A DNA stretch of 43,402 nt. Origin: a virus. Made by a program: the position numbers and the translations under genes. Where the stretch lies: the IMG/VR virus record IMGVR_UViG_3300015261_000152, positions 1 to 43,402 of that record; one strand, 5' to 3'. The notes under the pieces were generated by a model. The model was not told the origin of the DNA and did not search any database. It worked only from the letters and a program-made list of their open reading frames with translations. Of this stretch, positions 14,444 to 22,253 are shown in pieces (position 1 is the first letter of the stretch; each line of letters opens with the position of its first letter).

Positions 14444-15325
14444 TCAGCCCGCCAGCCTCACGTTGTACCGCGTACAGAAAGCCGCTTGCGCTTTCGTCGG
14501 GGCCAAATCCTGCCACCCGACCAACTCAACCCGGGCAACGCCGGCAACGTGCAACTGAGCGTCAATAGCCGAGCGGGCGACCTCGACGCCCAGCCGCTTG
14601 CGTGGATTGATCCAGGCTGCCAAGCGGCTTTTCGCCTCGGCCAAACTGGCATCCGCTTCCGGGCCGGCGCTGGCCATGTGCAAGATGGCGTCAATCTCGT
14701 AACGGATCACCTCTGCGCTCTGCACAGTCACTCGATCACCCACCGGTCGCACGTCATCGTCATTCAGAGCAGCGGCTACTGTGGCCAGCAGCTCGGGCGG
14801 CGCTTCGCCTTCCCCGTCCAGCCCCAACACCGTGACCGTGACGAAACAAGGCGCCGGGCTTTCGGCCGTGGCATCTGCCACCAGCCCAGAGGCGTTACGT
14901 GCATGCAGGATGTAGCTGTTACGCGGGCCGGCCGTGGTCAAGCCCTCATAGGCCAACTGGATGCGTTCGCGAAACGGGTCGTCGTCTTCCATGACCTTGG
15001 GCACCGGCGGCACCGCCAGCAGATCCTCGGCCTGAATGACCAGGCGCTGCAGATTGACGTTGGCCCCCAAGTGATCGAGGTCGCCGCGAATGGCGTGCGC
15101 CAGCAATAGCGCCTTGCCGGCGTCATTGACCCGGGCGCGGTTGCCGACCTTGTTGTAGGCCCCAACCTCAAGCACCTTGACCACGGGATCGCTTTCCAGC
15201 GCGGCCGTCCAGTTACCGCCCATGTACCCGCGAAACACGCTCAGCCCGTCCTGATAAACCTCTTCAAAGTCCAGAGGCTCCAGCACGGTCGGCGCTGGCA
15301 GCGACGACAGATCAACGGTACTCAT
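14444..15325 (-). CDS. P2 gpJ-like baseplate protein
   Basis: Baseplate wedge protein, 293 residues. N-terminal PAPTVLEPLDFEEVYQDGL, the family's ANVNLQRLVIQAEDLLAVPP segment near 105-125, and FRERIQLAYEGLTTAGPRNSY near 140. The C-terminal half contains ARLAAWINPRKRLGVEVARSAI-like sequence. Length and order (W, J, I) match P2. It starts inside the last codon of W (4-nt overlap). Confidence 0.93.
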   Translation of the reverse strand: MSTVDLSSLPAPTVLEPLDFEEVYQDGLSVFRGYMGGNWTAALESDPVVKVLEVGAYNKVGNRARVNDAGKALLLAHAIRGDLDHLGANVNLQRLVIQAEDLLAVPPVPKVMEDDDPFRERIQLAYEGLTTAGPRNSYILHARNASGLVADATAESPAPCFVTVTVLGLDGEGEAPPELLATVAAALNDDDVRPVGDRVTVQSAEVIRYEIDAILHMASAGPEADASLAEAKSRLAAWINPRKRLGVEVARSAIDAQLHVAGVARVELVGWQDLAPTKAQAAFCTRYNVRLAG

Positions 15326-15657
15326 ACAGCCACCTCCAACGTGACGCCGTCGCCCAGGTACTTACCGACGATTTGCAGATTGATTTGCCCACCAATGACG
15401 GAAAGGACACGCACCTGGTCGAGCTTCAAACGTGGCTCCCAGCGCCCCAAAGCGCGGGCAACCTCAGCCTGTACGGCGCTTTTCCAGCCCTCGTTAACGG
15501 GCAAATCGACAAACCGCCGTAGCTTGCTGCCGTATTCCATACGGTGCCGGCGACTGCCCAGCGGCGTGCTCAAGATGTCGGCAATGGATTGCCGCAGATG
15601 CTCGATGCCGGATATGGGTAGGCCGGTGTGGCGATCCATTCCGATCATCGATGTCAC
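15322..15657 (-). CDS. P2 gpW-like baseplate wedge (gp25 family)
   Basis: 111-residue member of the T4 gp25-like lysozyme-fold baseplate family; it is structural, not enzymatic. Signature: GMDRHTGLPISGIEHLRQSI, then DILSTPLGSRRHRMEYGSKL and VQAEVARALGRWEPRLKLDQ. It initiates wedge-sheath contact in contractile tails. It overlaps the gene at 15654 and gene J by 4 nt each. Confidence 0.93.
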   Translation of the reverse strand: MTSMIGMDRHTGLPISGIEHLRQSIADILSTPLGSRRHRMEYGSKLRRFVDLPVNEGWKSAVQAEVARALGRWEPRLKLDQVRVLSVIGGQINLQIVGKYLGDGVTLEVAV

Positions 15658-15902
15658 TCCTTGAACGGCTCGTATTCTTCGCTGGCTTTCAGGAACTTAA
15701 CCGCCTCGATGTCGGAGGCCGGCACCAGGACCGTCGCCTTTTCGACCGGATAGGAACGGTCAGTACCGGGCACGATCACCTGTCGCGACGTGTAGAGCTT
15801 GTCGCGGAATTTCAAGAATTCGGGCGATGAGTAAGTTAGGGATGATAATGCCGGTTCCGAGGACATTTGCGCATCGGTTGAAGGCGTATCGATCTTGGCC
15901 AT
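15654..15902 (-). CDS. small hypothetical protein between V and W
   Basis: An 82-residue soluble protein not recognised as a P2 homologue. From ATG 15902: MAKIDTPSTDAQMSSEPALS, then EFLKFRDKLYTSRQVIVPGT and a C-terminal acidic helix ending EEYEPFKE. A TTTCTCC/CTGGAG ribosome binding site and a hairpin-U-run leader precede it, the same leader style as capsid and sheath. It overlaps W by 4 nt, so it is translated with the baseplate genes. It may be a baseplate accessory protein. Confidence 0.7.
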   Translation of the reverse strand: MAKIDTPSTDAQMSSEPALSSLTYSSPEFLKFRDKLYTSRQVIVPGTDRSYPVEKATVLVPASDIEAVKFLKASEEYEPFKE

Positions 15903-15919
15903 CTGTTTCTCCAGGCATG

Positions 15920-15942
15920 AAAAAGCCCGCACTGGGCGGGCT
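15920..15942 (-). terminator. hairpin with U-run before the 15902 gene
   Basis: Minus strand: AGCCCGC (15936-15942) pairs with GCGGGCT (15924-15930) across a 5-nt loop, followed by five T. It is placed about 20 nt before the ATG at 15902. Confidence 0.65.
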
Positions 15943-15954
15943 GTCGTGAATGAA

Positions 15955-16524
15955 TTAATGTGTGTGGTGATTACTGTTGCCAGTGGCGTCAATGATCGCG
16001 CCGGCGCTGGTGATGCCCTTGGTAACGTGCAGCGCACCGTCGATCATCACCGCCGCTTTCAGATTGATGTTGCCGGTGGTCACGTTCACCGCGCTATCGG
16101 TCACCACCGCTTCCGTGCTGGCCACTTTGATGGTGACCGTGCCGCTGGGCAGGGTGATGCTGTAGCTCTTGGCCTGCCAGTCGTAGATCAGCGAGCCGCC
16201 ATCATCGAAGCGCCAGACCTCGACATGGTCGCGGTTGTCCGGCGGCGGGCCAGCATTGCCATACAAGCCCGGGACAAACGTGCCTTGTGACACGTCACCG
16301 CTGGGACTGATCAAGCTGCCCTGCTCGCCCAAAGACGGCGCCCGCCAGTGCCTGGCCTTGCCCGCAGCGATGCTGTGCCAGCGCACCCAGGCGCTGACCC
16401 ATTCACTGCCATCCGACACGCGACATACCGGCGGCGAAGCGGACAGATCCACCGCGACCACGTAGCAAGCCTTTACCGCGCCCGCGATCATGCGGTCATG
16501 CTGGGCGCTCGCGTAGCCGCTCAC
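15955..16524 (-). CDS. P2 gpV-like baseplate spike
   Basis: Baseplate assembly/spike protein that tips the tail tube. 189 residues from GTG 16524, which overlaps the preceding stop (GTGA). An OB-type domain (CYVVAVDLSASPPVCRVSDG, GEQGSLISPSGDVSQGTFVPGL) precedes a beta-helical repeat region (TVTIKVASTEAVVTDSAVNV, NINLKAAVMIDGALHVTKGI). The end NSNHHTH is a HxH metal-binding tip typical of these spikes. Confidence 0.92.
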   Translation of the reverse strand: MSGYASAQHDRMIAGAVKACYVVAVDLSASPPVCRVSDGSEWVSAWVRWHSIAAGKARHWRAPSLGEQGSLISPSGDVSQGTFVPGLYGNAGPPPDNRDHVEVWRFDDGGSLIYDWQAKSYSITLPSGTVTIKVASTEAVVTDSAVNVTTGNINLKAAVMIDGALHVTKGITSAGAIIDATGNSNHHTH

Positions 16525-17036
16525 ATCGCCTCCGCAGGGACAAACGCCTCTTTGACGTCGTCCTGGAAGCCAATTAGCAACATCCCCGGCGGTTCGTCCG
16601 GCCAGAGCCATTCCTCCGGGCCGAGATAGACTTGCTGCGTCCACTCCACCAGCCACACGGTGTATCCATCCAGGTGCGGCTGGGTCCAGTCCTGCAGTGA
16701 TTGCACGAACTCGGCGGGTTCAACTGCCAATCCCCACGTCTGCGCACGCAGCAGCACCGCCAACTGGGTCGCCAATTGCACGGCCTGCTGATGATGGTGC
16801 GGCTTGATCGGGTCAACAATGATCCGAGCCTCGAACTTGCAGACCAGCGAGGTTTCGCCGGTGCCGATATCGGTACCCGGCTCGATCTCAGCCACTTCAA
16901 GAAACACCGCCGGCAGCGACACGCGATCCTTAATGTCTGGCCAGGCGGTGACGGCCTGCACGCCCGGCAAGTGGGTACGCAGATGCTGTTCTACCGCCCG
17001 ATAAAGCTGGTCCAGGCTGAACGGTTCTTCAGACAT
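16521..17036 (-). CDS. tail terminator/completion protein (inferred)
   Basis: 171 residues, from ATG 17036 (SEEPFSLDQLYRAVEQHLRTHL). It contains AVFLEVAEIEPGTDIGTGET and YTVWLVEWTQQVYLGPEEW, the beta-rich layout of the phage tail terminator/Gp37-like group, with an insertion rich in His (PHHHQQ). The position after a Z-like gene and before V is where lambda places U, the tail terminator that caps the tube. The assignment is by synteny and general layout, not by a firm sequence match. Confidence 0.65.
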   Translation of the reverse strand: MSEEPFSLDQLYRAVEQHLRTHLPGVQAVTAWPDIKDRVSLPAVFLEVAEIEPGTDIGTGETSLVCKFEARIIVDPIKPHHHQQAVQLATQLAVLLRAQTWGLAVEPAEFVQSLQDWTQPHLDGYTVWLVEWTQQVYLGPEEWLWPDEPPGMLLIGFQDDVKEAFVPAEAM

Positions 17037-17694
17037 TGCCGATCCTCTTAAGGTATTTCTGCAGCTCAAAGTTGAGTTCTTGTTTGAGAATCGCCAACAG
17101 GATCTCGTCGGCCTTTTTGACCCAGCTGTCGAAATGCGGCCGGGCTTGCTCCAGCGACACCTTGGCTTTGGCCAGCGGGAAACGACTGCCGTTTTCAGCG
17201 ACCCAACCCGAACTCGGCCCGCGACCAGGTGACACCGTGCTGTCCGGGTAGTCGTCCGCGTTGAAATGCTTGCTGGCTGTGCGGATCCAGATATCGGGCT
17301 TGTTGCCGTAGACCTTCTTGAGAAAGGCACCTTCGTAACGCCGCCCCGCCACCGACACACCGCTGCCGCTTTGCCGCGCCCGGCCGATCCGGCTGGATTC
17401 GATGGTGTTCAACCCGAACCACAGCTTGCCGCTCGCGGCCGCGCCGGAAACCGGATAACTGCGCAACCGCTGACGCACCGCTGCTACGGCAATGCGCTCT
17501 GACCGGCTGACCGCTCGGGCGATGTGCGTGCGCAACCGTCCCAACGTCTTGTTGATCGCCCGCCGATGCGCCGCAGCAGCCGCTTTCGGCACCACCTTGG
17601 CAAAGTCCTGGAACGCCTGAAAATCTGCGGCCGAGGACTGGATAGAAATCATCCCGCCGCTGGCCGAGGGTTTGAAGTAGCTGCCGACGCTCAT
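17029..17694 (-). CDS. lambda gpZ-like minor tail/connector protein
   Basis: 221 residues resembling prophage minor tail protein Z: AHRRAINKTLGRLRTHIARA near 42-61, then RIAVAAVRQRLRSYPVSG and KLWFGLNTIESSRIGRARQS. A C-terminal helical region (ARPHFDSWVKKADEILLAIL) follows. In lambda, Z is needed for head-tail joining and DNA positioning. Here it lies between the FII-like connector and the terminator-like gene, the lambda order FII-Z-U. It overlaps both neighbours by 4-8 nt. Confidence 0.75.
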   Translation of the reverse strand: MSVGSYFKPSASGGMISIQSSAADFQAFQDFAKVVPKAAAAAHRRAINKTLGRLRTHIARAVSRSERIAVAAVRQRLRSYPVSGAAASGKLWFGLNTIESSRIGRARQSGSGVSVAGRRYEGAFLKKVYGNKPDIWIRTASKHFNADDYPDSTVSPGRGPSSGWVAENGSRFPLAKAKVSLEQARPHFDSWVKKADEILLAILKQELNFELQKYLKRIGNV

Positions 17695-18011
17695 GGCCGT
17701 AACCTCAGAATCAGGGCGACCAGACCGTCGCCGCTCGGTTCGAGCTGGATCAGGTCGTAGTCGCCGCCGCCATCTAGGGCAGGCAGGTCAACGCTGACCA
17801 GCATGCCCTGTTCCAGACCTTGCGAATCGCTGACACGGATCTCGAAGCGCGGCTCGCGCAAACCGGTGTTGAGCTTGCCGAACTTCGGTTGCAGCCAGGG
17901 CGCGGCAAACATGCCGAACACTGGCTCTTCGCGACCCTCGATCCGCGCCGTATCGCCCAGCGTTTCGAACACCACCGCGTCGACCTCGGCGATCAGATCG
18001 CGAAAGCCCAC
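17691..18011 (-). CDS. head-tail connector, lambda FII-like position
   Basis: About 106 residues from GTG 18011, two bases after the capsid stop. Starts GFRDLIAEVDAVVFETLGDT and ends DLIQLEPSGDGLVALILRL. The small beta-barrel layout (GREEPVFGMFAAPWL, VSVDLPALDGGGDYDLIQ) fits the phage head-tail joining group that includes lambda FII and Gifsy-2 homologues. It is placed directly after major capsid. A longer ORF start at 18053 lies inside the capsid gene and is not preferred. Confidence 0.65.
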   Translation of the reverse strand: MGFRDLIAEVDAVVFETLGDTARIEGREEPVFGMFAAPWLQPKFGKLNTGLREPRFEIRVSDSQGLEQGMLVSVDLPALDGGGDYDLIQLEPSGDGLVALILRLRP

Positions 18012-18013
18012 GG

Positions 18014-19009
18014 TCAGAGTTCCAGGAGGATCTGGGCGCGCGGCCGAGTGCACATATGCAGCGGGTTGGACTGCGCTTCACCGGCCATGCCTTTGTTGAA
18101 GGGCAGCGGCTCGATCATGCTGTAGTACGGAATGCCCTGAGTGTTGACCGTTTCCATGTAGTCAGCCGGCGCGAACACCGAGATGTACAGATCCGGCACG
18201 CCTTCCGGAACCAGCAGCGCCTTGTCGTCATGCACGAACGACACGCCGGCGACCTTGCCACGGTAGCGTTCCCAGATGATGCCGCCGAACTCGAAGCTTT
18301 CCCGGGCGTCGCCACGCAGCGCTGCCGCTTGCTGACTGTTGAGGTAGGTCTCTTTGACCGACTTGTGAACAATCAGCTTGTTCCAGAAGTTCTTGCCGCA
18401 GAAAGCGCGCGAACCGGTACTGGTCACGCTACCCAGCGCATCCTCCTGCATGTCCAGCGCCTCACCGCACTTGACCCGCAGCTCGGTACCGGCATCAGCC
18501 AGCCCCATGGGCAACTTCTGACGCTGCACACCGAAGCGCTCATACAAATCCAGCAGCACCGTCGAGCCATCAGCGTCGAGGATCTGGCCGTTGAGTGCGC
18601 CCATGCGCTGGAACTCATGCGTGGCGTCCAACTGTCGACGCGCCTTAGCCAGACGCGCATTGACCACGTCCTGCACCGCCTGCAGCTCAGTGCGAGTGCC
18701 GAAGGCGCGGATGCCTTGGATCTCATCCGCCTTAATGGTGAAACGCTCCGGCAGGTGCACGGTGTTGAACGGGATCAGGTTGCGCTTGCTCGCAGCAACC
18801 ACCAGGCCAGAACCACCGCGCTCACCGGCCGGCACCAGTGCCAGCGTGTCACCGTCCTTTTCAATCTGCACGGTCAGGGTGGTGATGCCTTCCTCGCGGA
18901 ACAGGCCCAGTGCGCTGATGCGCCCCGGCAGGTACGGTTGATCATTGAGTGCAGCGGTCAGCGAGGTAACGGTAAACGCTTCGTCTTCAAAAATGGCGAT
19001 ATCGGCCAT
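18014..19009 (-). CDS. major capsid protein (lambda gpE family)
   Basis: Forms the procapsid shell. 331 residues from ATG 19009 (MADIAIFEDEAFTVTSLTAA). Family features: YLPGRISALGLFREEGITT, LIPFNTVHLPERFTIKADEI near 80-100, RLDATHEFQRMGALNGQILD-like sequence near 130, and the C-terminal YISVFAPADYMETVNTQG and PRAQILLEL. Length is close to lambda E (341). The leader carries a hairpin, U-run and TTTCTGGAGAGTACCC, predicting strong translation. Confidence 0.95.
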   Translation of the reverse strand: MADIAIFEDEAFTVTSLTAALNDQPYLPGRISALGLFREEGITTLTVQIEKDGDTLALVPAGERGGSGLVVAASKRNLIPFNTVHLPERFTIKADEIQGIRAFGTRTELQAVQDVVNARLAKARRQLDATHEFQRMGALNGQILDADGSTVLLDLYERFGVQRQKLPMGLADAGTELRVKCGEALDMQEDALGSVTSTGSRAFCGKNFWNKLIVHKSVKETYLNSQQAAALRGDARESFEFGGIIWERYRGKVAGVSFVHDDKALLVPEGVPDLYISVFAPADYMETVNTQGIPYYSMIEPLPFNKGMAGEAQSNPLHMCTRPRAQILLEL

Positions 19010-19025
19010 GGGTACTCTCCAGAAA

Positions 19026-19050
19026 CGAAAAATCCCGCACGCGGCGGGAT
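19026..19050 (-). terminator. hairpin with U-run in major capsid leader
   Basis: Minus strand: ATCCCGC (19044-19050) pairs with GCGGGAT (19032-19038) across a 5-nt loop, followed by TTTT. The capsid ATG lies 23 nt beyond. It is a copy of the leader type before sheath. Confidence 0.65.
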
Positions 19051-19072
19051 GCATATGAAAGAAGGAAGCGTC

Positions 19073-19417
19073 TTAGCGGACGATCAGGAAGTGAGCGGCC
19101 AGATCTTTTTCGGCTTCAGGATCCAGCCCTGTCAGGTGCGCTTCGCTGACCTCAGCCATGCGTGCCACTGCGCGACCACGGCGCACAATGTCCGACTCGC
19201 CCAACGGCCCGTAAAGGATCGCGACAGCAGATTGGGTGCCGTCTTCGGCGGCCGGATCATACGGGGCAAACTCGCCCGTGGCCGTCACCAGACCGAGGAC
19301 TTGGCCCGAATTCAGTGCCGGACCGGCGGCAACATTGATCGTTTCCCGCGAAATGTTTCCGGCGCCTTCGGACAGCAGGAATTCACCTGCGTGCATCGGT
19401 TCCTTTTTGATGGTCAT
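19073..19417 (-). CDS. head decoration protein (lambda gpD family)
   Basis: Trimeric capsid-stabilising protein, 114 residues against 110 for lambda D. From ATG 19417, which overlaps the protease stop (ATGA): EFLLSEGAGNISRETINVAA, then AGPALNSGQVLGLVTATGEF, YDPAAEDGTQSAVAILYGPL and LTGLDPEAEKDLAAHFLIVR, the complete signature of the family. It sits between the protease and E, as in lambda. Confidence 0.95.
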   Translation of the reverse strand: MTIKKEPMHAGEFLLSEGAGNISRETINVAAGPALNSGQVLGLVTATGEFAPYDPAAEDGTQSAVAILYGPLGESDIVRRGRAVARMAEVSEAHLTGLDPEAEKDLAAHFLIVR

Positions 19418-20568
19418 GCTCGTGCTCCTTTCGCGCTTTGCGCGGTTCCAGTTTGAGCCGCTTGGCGAGCAGCCCAAATCGAGTTGGGGTCAGGTTGTTT
19501 GGCCAGCACCTTCGGTGCCGGGTCATCCGCCAGCGGCAGACTGTTGTCGATTTCAAAGCCCTTGCCGCTGGTGACAATCTTATCGAACAGACGCGCCTGA
19601 ACCGCCGCCACATCCAGACCTGCCGCGACATACTCGGCGCTGAATTCAGGCAGCCGCGCGGCCACGCAAAGGTCGTTCACCGCCTTCGCGCGTGCCAGGC
19701 CGACGGTAACGATCTCTTCACTTTCAAGCTGAGTGGACTTGAGCAGCGGCTCGATCAGGTTGCTGATACCCGCCGCCGTACAGCGCTGGGTGATCAGCAA
19801 TGCCAACTTGGCCGAGTCAACGACGGGCGGCACCTGCGGCGGATCGACAGGATCAAGATCCGGATCCGGTTCGGGCGCCTCGTCGAGCTGCGCTACCAAC
19901 TCAGCCGGAGCGTGCTGGAACCGTTGCAAGACCGCGCCTTGACCTAGGCAGGCTTTGACCTTGATGCCGTCGCCGACTTCGTCTGCAAGACCAAGCGCCA
20001 CTGCTTCGTTGGCAGTCAGCCAGGTTTCGGCATCAACCATTCGCCGCAGCTCGGCCTCATCGATGTCGGGCGCCTTGGCCTTATAGGCCGCGATGATCGC
20101 CTCCAAGGTTTGATCCAATACGTCAGCGACCCGGCGGAAGTCCTCGGCGCCCCCGCCTGCATAGGTGTATGGGTTGTGAATCATCAACATGGCGTTCGCC
20201 GCGATGACTACGCGGTGGGCACCGCACACAGCCACACTGGCGGCACTCGCCGCCAGTGCATCGATCCGGCCGGTGCAGCGCTCGCCCAGCCGCGACAGCG
20301 CGTTGTGCATGGCCAGACCGTCGAACAGGTCACCGCCGATACTGTTGAACGCGGCAACCACCGGCGAAACGCCGTCGTCCATGGCGCGCAGATCCTGCAC
20401 AAACTGATTGGCAGTGATGCCCCACGCGCCGATCTCGCCATAGACAAAGACTTCGATCACTCGCTCGGTGGACTCGCCGCTGGCATGAACGGCATACCAG
20501 GTCTTGTCCTTGACCTCGACGCGTTTGCCGGCGCGGTTGTAAATACGCGGTTTCGCGTTTTTGCTCAT
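19414..20568 (-). CDS. head maturation protease, ClpP-like, with scaffold-like tail
   Basis: 384 residues. N-terminal half is a ClpP/S49-type serine protease: FNSIGGDLFDGLAMHNALSR near 90, Ser nucleophile in DALAASAASVAVCGA near 120-130, His in NAMLMIHNPYTYAG near 145-152, and TWLTANEAVALGLADEVGDG near 200. After an Asp/Pro linker (PEPDPDLDPVDPPQVPP, about 250-265) comes a helical C-terminal domain of about 120 residues. The second part may work as an internal scaffold, as Nu3 does within lambda C. Separate scaffold initiation (Nu3-type) is possible but no internal start stands out. Confidence 0.88.
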   Translation of the reverse strand: MSKNAKPRIYNRAGKRVEVKDKTWYAVHASGESTERVIEVFVYGEIGAWGITANQFVQDLRAMDDGVSPVVAAFNSIGGDLFDGLAMHNALSRLGERCTGRIDALAASAASVAVCGAHRVVIAANAMLMIHNPYTYAGGGAEDFRRVADVLDQTLEAIIAAYKAKAPDIDEAELRRMVDAETWLTANEAVALGLADEVGDGIKVKACLGQGAVLQRFQHAPAELVAQLDEAPEPDPDLDPVDPPQVPPVVDSAKLALLITQRCTAAGISNLIEPLLKSTQLESEEIVTVGLARAKAVNDLCVAARLPEFSAEYVAAGLDVAAVQARLFDKIVTSGKGFEIDNSLPLADDPAPKVLAKQPDPNSIWAARQAAQTGTAQSAKGARA

Positions 20569-22046
20569 GGTTGCTCCTTGTCGTCGGTGTCTTCGACGGC
20601 ATCAAGGGTGTTGTAGTTGAGACCCAGTTTTGAAGCCCGTGCCAGATCGGCGGCGTTTTCCAGATCGACCGTTTCGGCGTCGTAGCCGGTACGCAAAACC
20701 ATCTCGCTGCGCGACGAAAAACCGGCTCTCACCTCCATCGCTCGTGCTTGCACGTCCTGAACCGGCTGGATATAGGCCCAGCCTTGCGGTACCCAGCGAG
20801 TGCGAAGGTACTGACGGCGCTTCTGTGCGTAATCGTCCAGCACCAGAACACCCGACAGCACCGCCATGTCCATCCACGCAGCCCGCACCGGGCGGCAAAG
20901 TTGATGGACGTACACGCTGAATTGCAGTTGTTCCAGGCGGCGCCGAAACTCGTTGAGCACCACCCGTAATGCTCGGTCGTTGATCCCACGCATGTCGCCG
21001 GTGAGGATCTCGTAAGGCGTACCCGACCCCGCTGCAGCAGCCATCAACTGCTGACGCATGAAGTCCGGGTAGTTGTTGCCCGCGTCCGGCGGTTTGGAAA
21101 ATTCCACCTCTTCGCCCGGGCCGAGTTCCTGCATGGTGCCGGGTTCGAGCGCGACCATGGGCGTGAAGCCGTCGCGGTCCAGATCCAATAACGCGCCGGT
21201 GACCGGATCGCGTGGAGCCGGACCCGCGTCAGGCGACGGGCGCGTGATGAAACCGGCAAACAGGTTGGCCACCTCTTGGCGGAACAACACCGCGTCGTCG
21301 TAGTTGTCCAGACTGCGCAGCCGTTTCAGAACCGGGGACAATCGCGGCACACCGCGCAACTGGCCAGGTTCAACCGGTTCGAAAATGTGCAGCACCTGAG
21401 CGGCGGGAACGCGGACCAGTTGGTTATAGCCAGCATTCAGCGAGGCCGCATCACGCGGATGCGACAGGTACATCCAGTACGCCACCCGCTTGCCGCCGGG
21501 TGTGAACTCGATGCCGGCGCGGATGACGTTGCCGTTCTTGGTGCTCTCGAATTTATCGTGCGGCACGAACTCCGGCGCCAGGATCTGCAACTGCAGCGGA
21601 ACCGCCAAGCCTTCGTCCCGACTGCGAGGACGCAAGCGAACAAAGCATTCACCCGATGTTTCCACCGTGCGCGCCACCAGCGCCTGCTGGCCGTAAAAGT
21701 CGGTGCGGTCATCCGCATCAGATTCATCAACCCAATCGCTCCACAGCTCCTGCAGCAGCTTGCGCAGGGCATCATCATCGGTCGCTGGCCGAGGGGTGAT
21801 GCCGGTGCCGATCAGGTTGCTGACGCGCTTGTCGATGACGTTGAAGGCATACGGGTCATTGCGAACCGCTGCCCGGGAGCGCGACCGCAAATTGCGCAGT
21901 GCCGGGGTGTTGATGCTGTTGATCCCGTTGTCGGGAGCGTTCCAGTTAGCGGATCGGCGGCCTTCACCAGCGCCTTCGTAACTGGCCTTGATGTTGGACG
22001 GCAGCACAAAGCCGTTACGGGTCAACGTCGGAAAATGTCGGGCCAT
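20565..22046 (-). CDS. portal protein (lambda gpB family)
   Basis: Dodecameric channel for DNA packaging. 493 residues (lambda B 533). Signatures: KASYEGAGEGRRSANWNAPD near 18-37, RNDPYAFNVIDKRVSNLIGTG near 60-80, ETSGECFVRLRPR near 130, and LNEFRRRLEQLQFSVYVHQL near 370. The start at 22046 abuts the gpW stop; the stop overlaps the protease start by 4 nt. Confidence 0.95.
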   Translation of the reverse strand: MARHFPTLTRNGFVLPSNIKASYEGAGEGRRSANWNAPDNGINSINTPALRNLRSRSRAAVRNDPYAFNVIDKRVSNLIGTGITPRPATDDDALRKLLQELWSDWVDESDADDRTDFYGQQALVARTVETSGECFVRLRPRSRDEGLAVPLQLQILAPEFVPHDKFESTKNGNVIRAGIEFTPGGKRVAYWMYLSHPRDAASLNAGYNQLVRVPAAQVLHIFEPVEPGQLRGVPRLSPVLKRLRSLDNYDDAVLFRQEVANLFAGFITRPSPDAGPAPRDPVTGALLDLDRDGFTPMVALEPGTMQELGPGEEVEFSKPPDAGNNYPDFMRQQLMAAAAGSGTPYEILTGDMRGINDRALRVVLNEFRRRLEQLQFSVYVHQLCRPVRAAWMDMAVLSGVLVLDDYAQKRRQYLRTRWVPQGWAYIQPVQDVQARAMEVRAGFSSRSEMVLRTGYDAETVDLENAADLARASKLGLNYNTLDAVEDTDDKEQP

Positions 22047-22252
22047 TAAAGTCCCTTGCCCCCGTGATAAAGGCGGACCACGCGCGAACGTGGCCCTGCG
22101 TCCCGTGCCAGCGACGAGCGTATTTCCGCGCGCGCCGCGAGCAGTTCATCGACCGTGCGGTATTCAACGGTACGGTCGGTGTAGCGCACAGTTTTCTCAC
22201 CGCGAGCAATGGCCGCCTCAACCGCGTCGAGGTGCTTTTTCGTAAATGACAT
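22046..22252 (-). CDS. gpW-like head completion protein
   Basis: 68-residue homologue of lambda gpW (also 68): MSFTKKHLDAVEAAIARGEK then VRYTDRTVEYRTVDELLAAR. Two helices and a beta hairpin are expected. It plugs the portal after packaging so that FII can bind. Order terminase-W-portal is as in lambda. Confidence 0.93.
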   Translation of the reverse strand: MSFTKKHLDAVEAAIARGEKTVRYTDRTVEYRTVDELLAARAEIRSSLARDAGPRSRVVRLYHGGKGL

Positions 22253-22253
22253 A

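Noticed and set aside
18056-19456. Long plus-strand frame (466 codons) opposite capsid and decoration genes
   Set aside because: Same reason: antisense of well-recognised capsid genes, composition rich in Arg, His and Gln, no family features.
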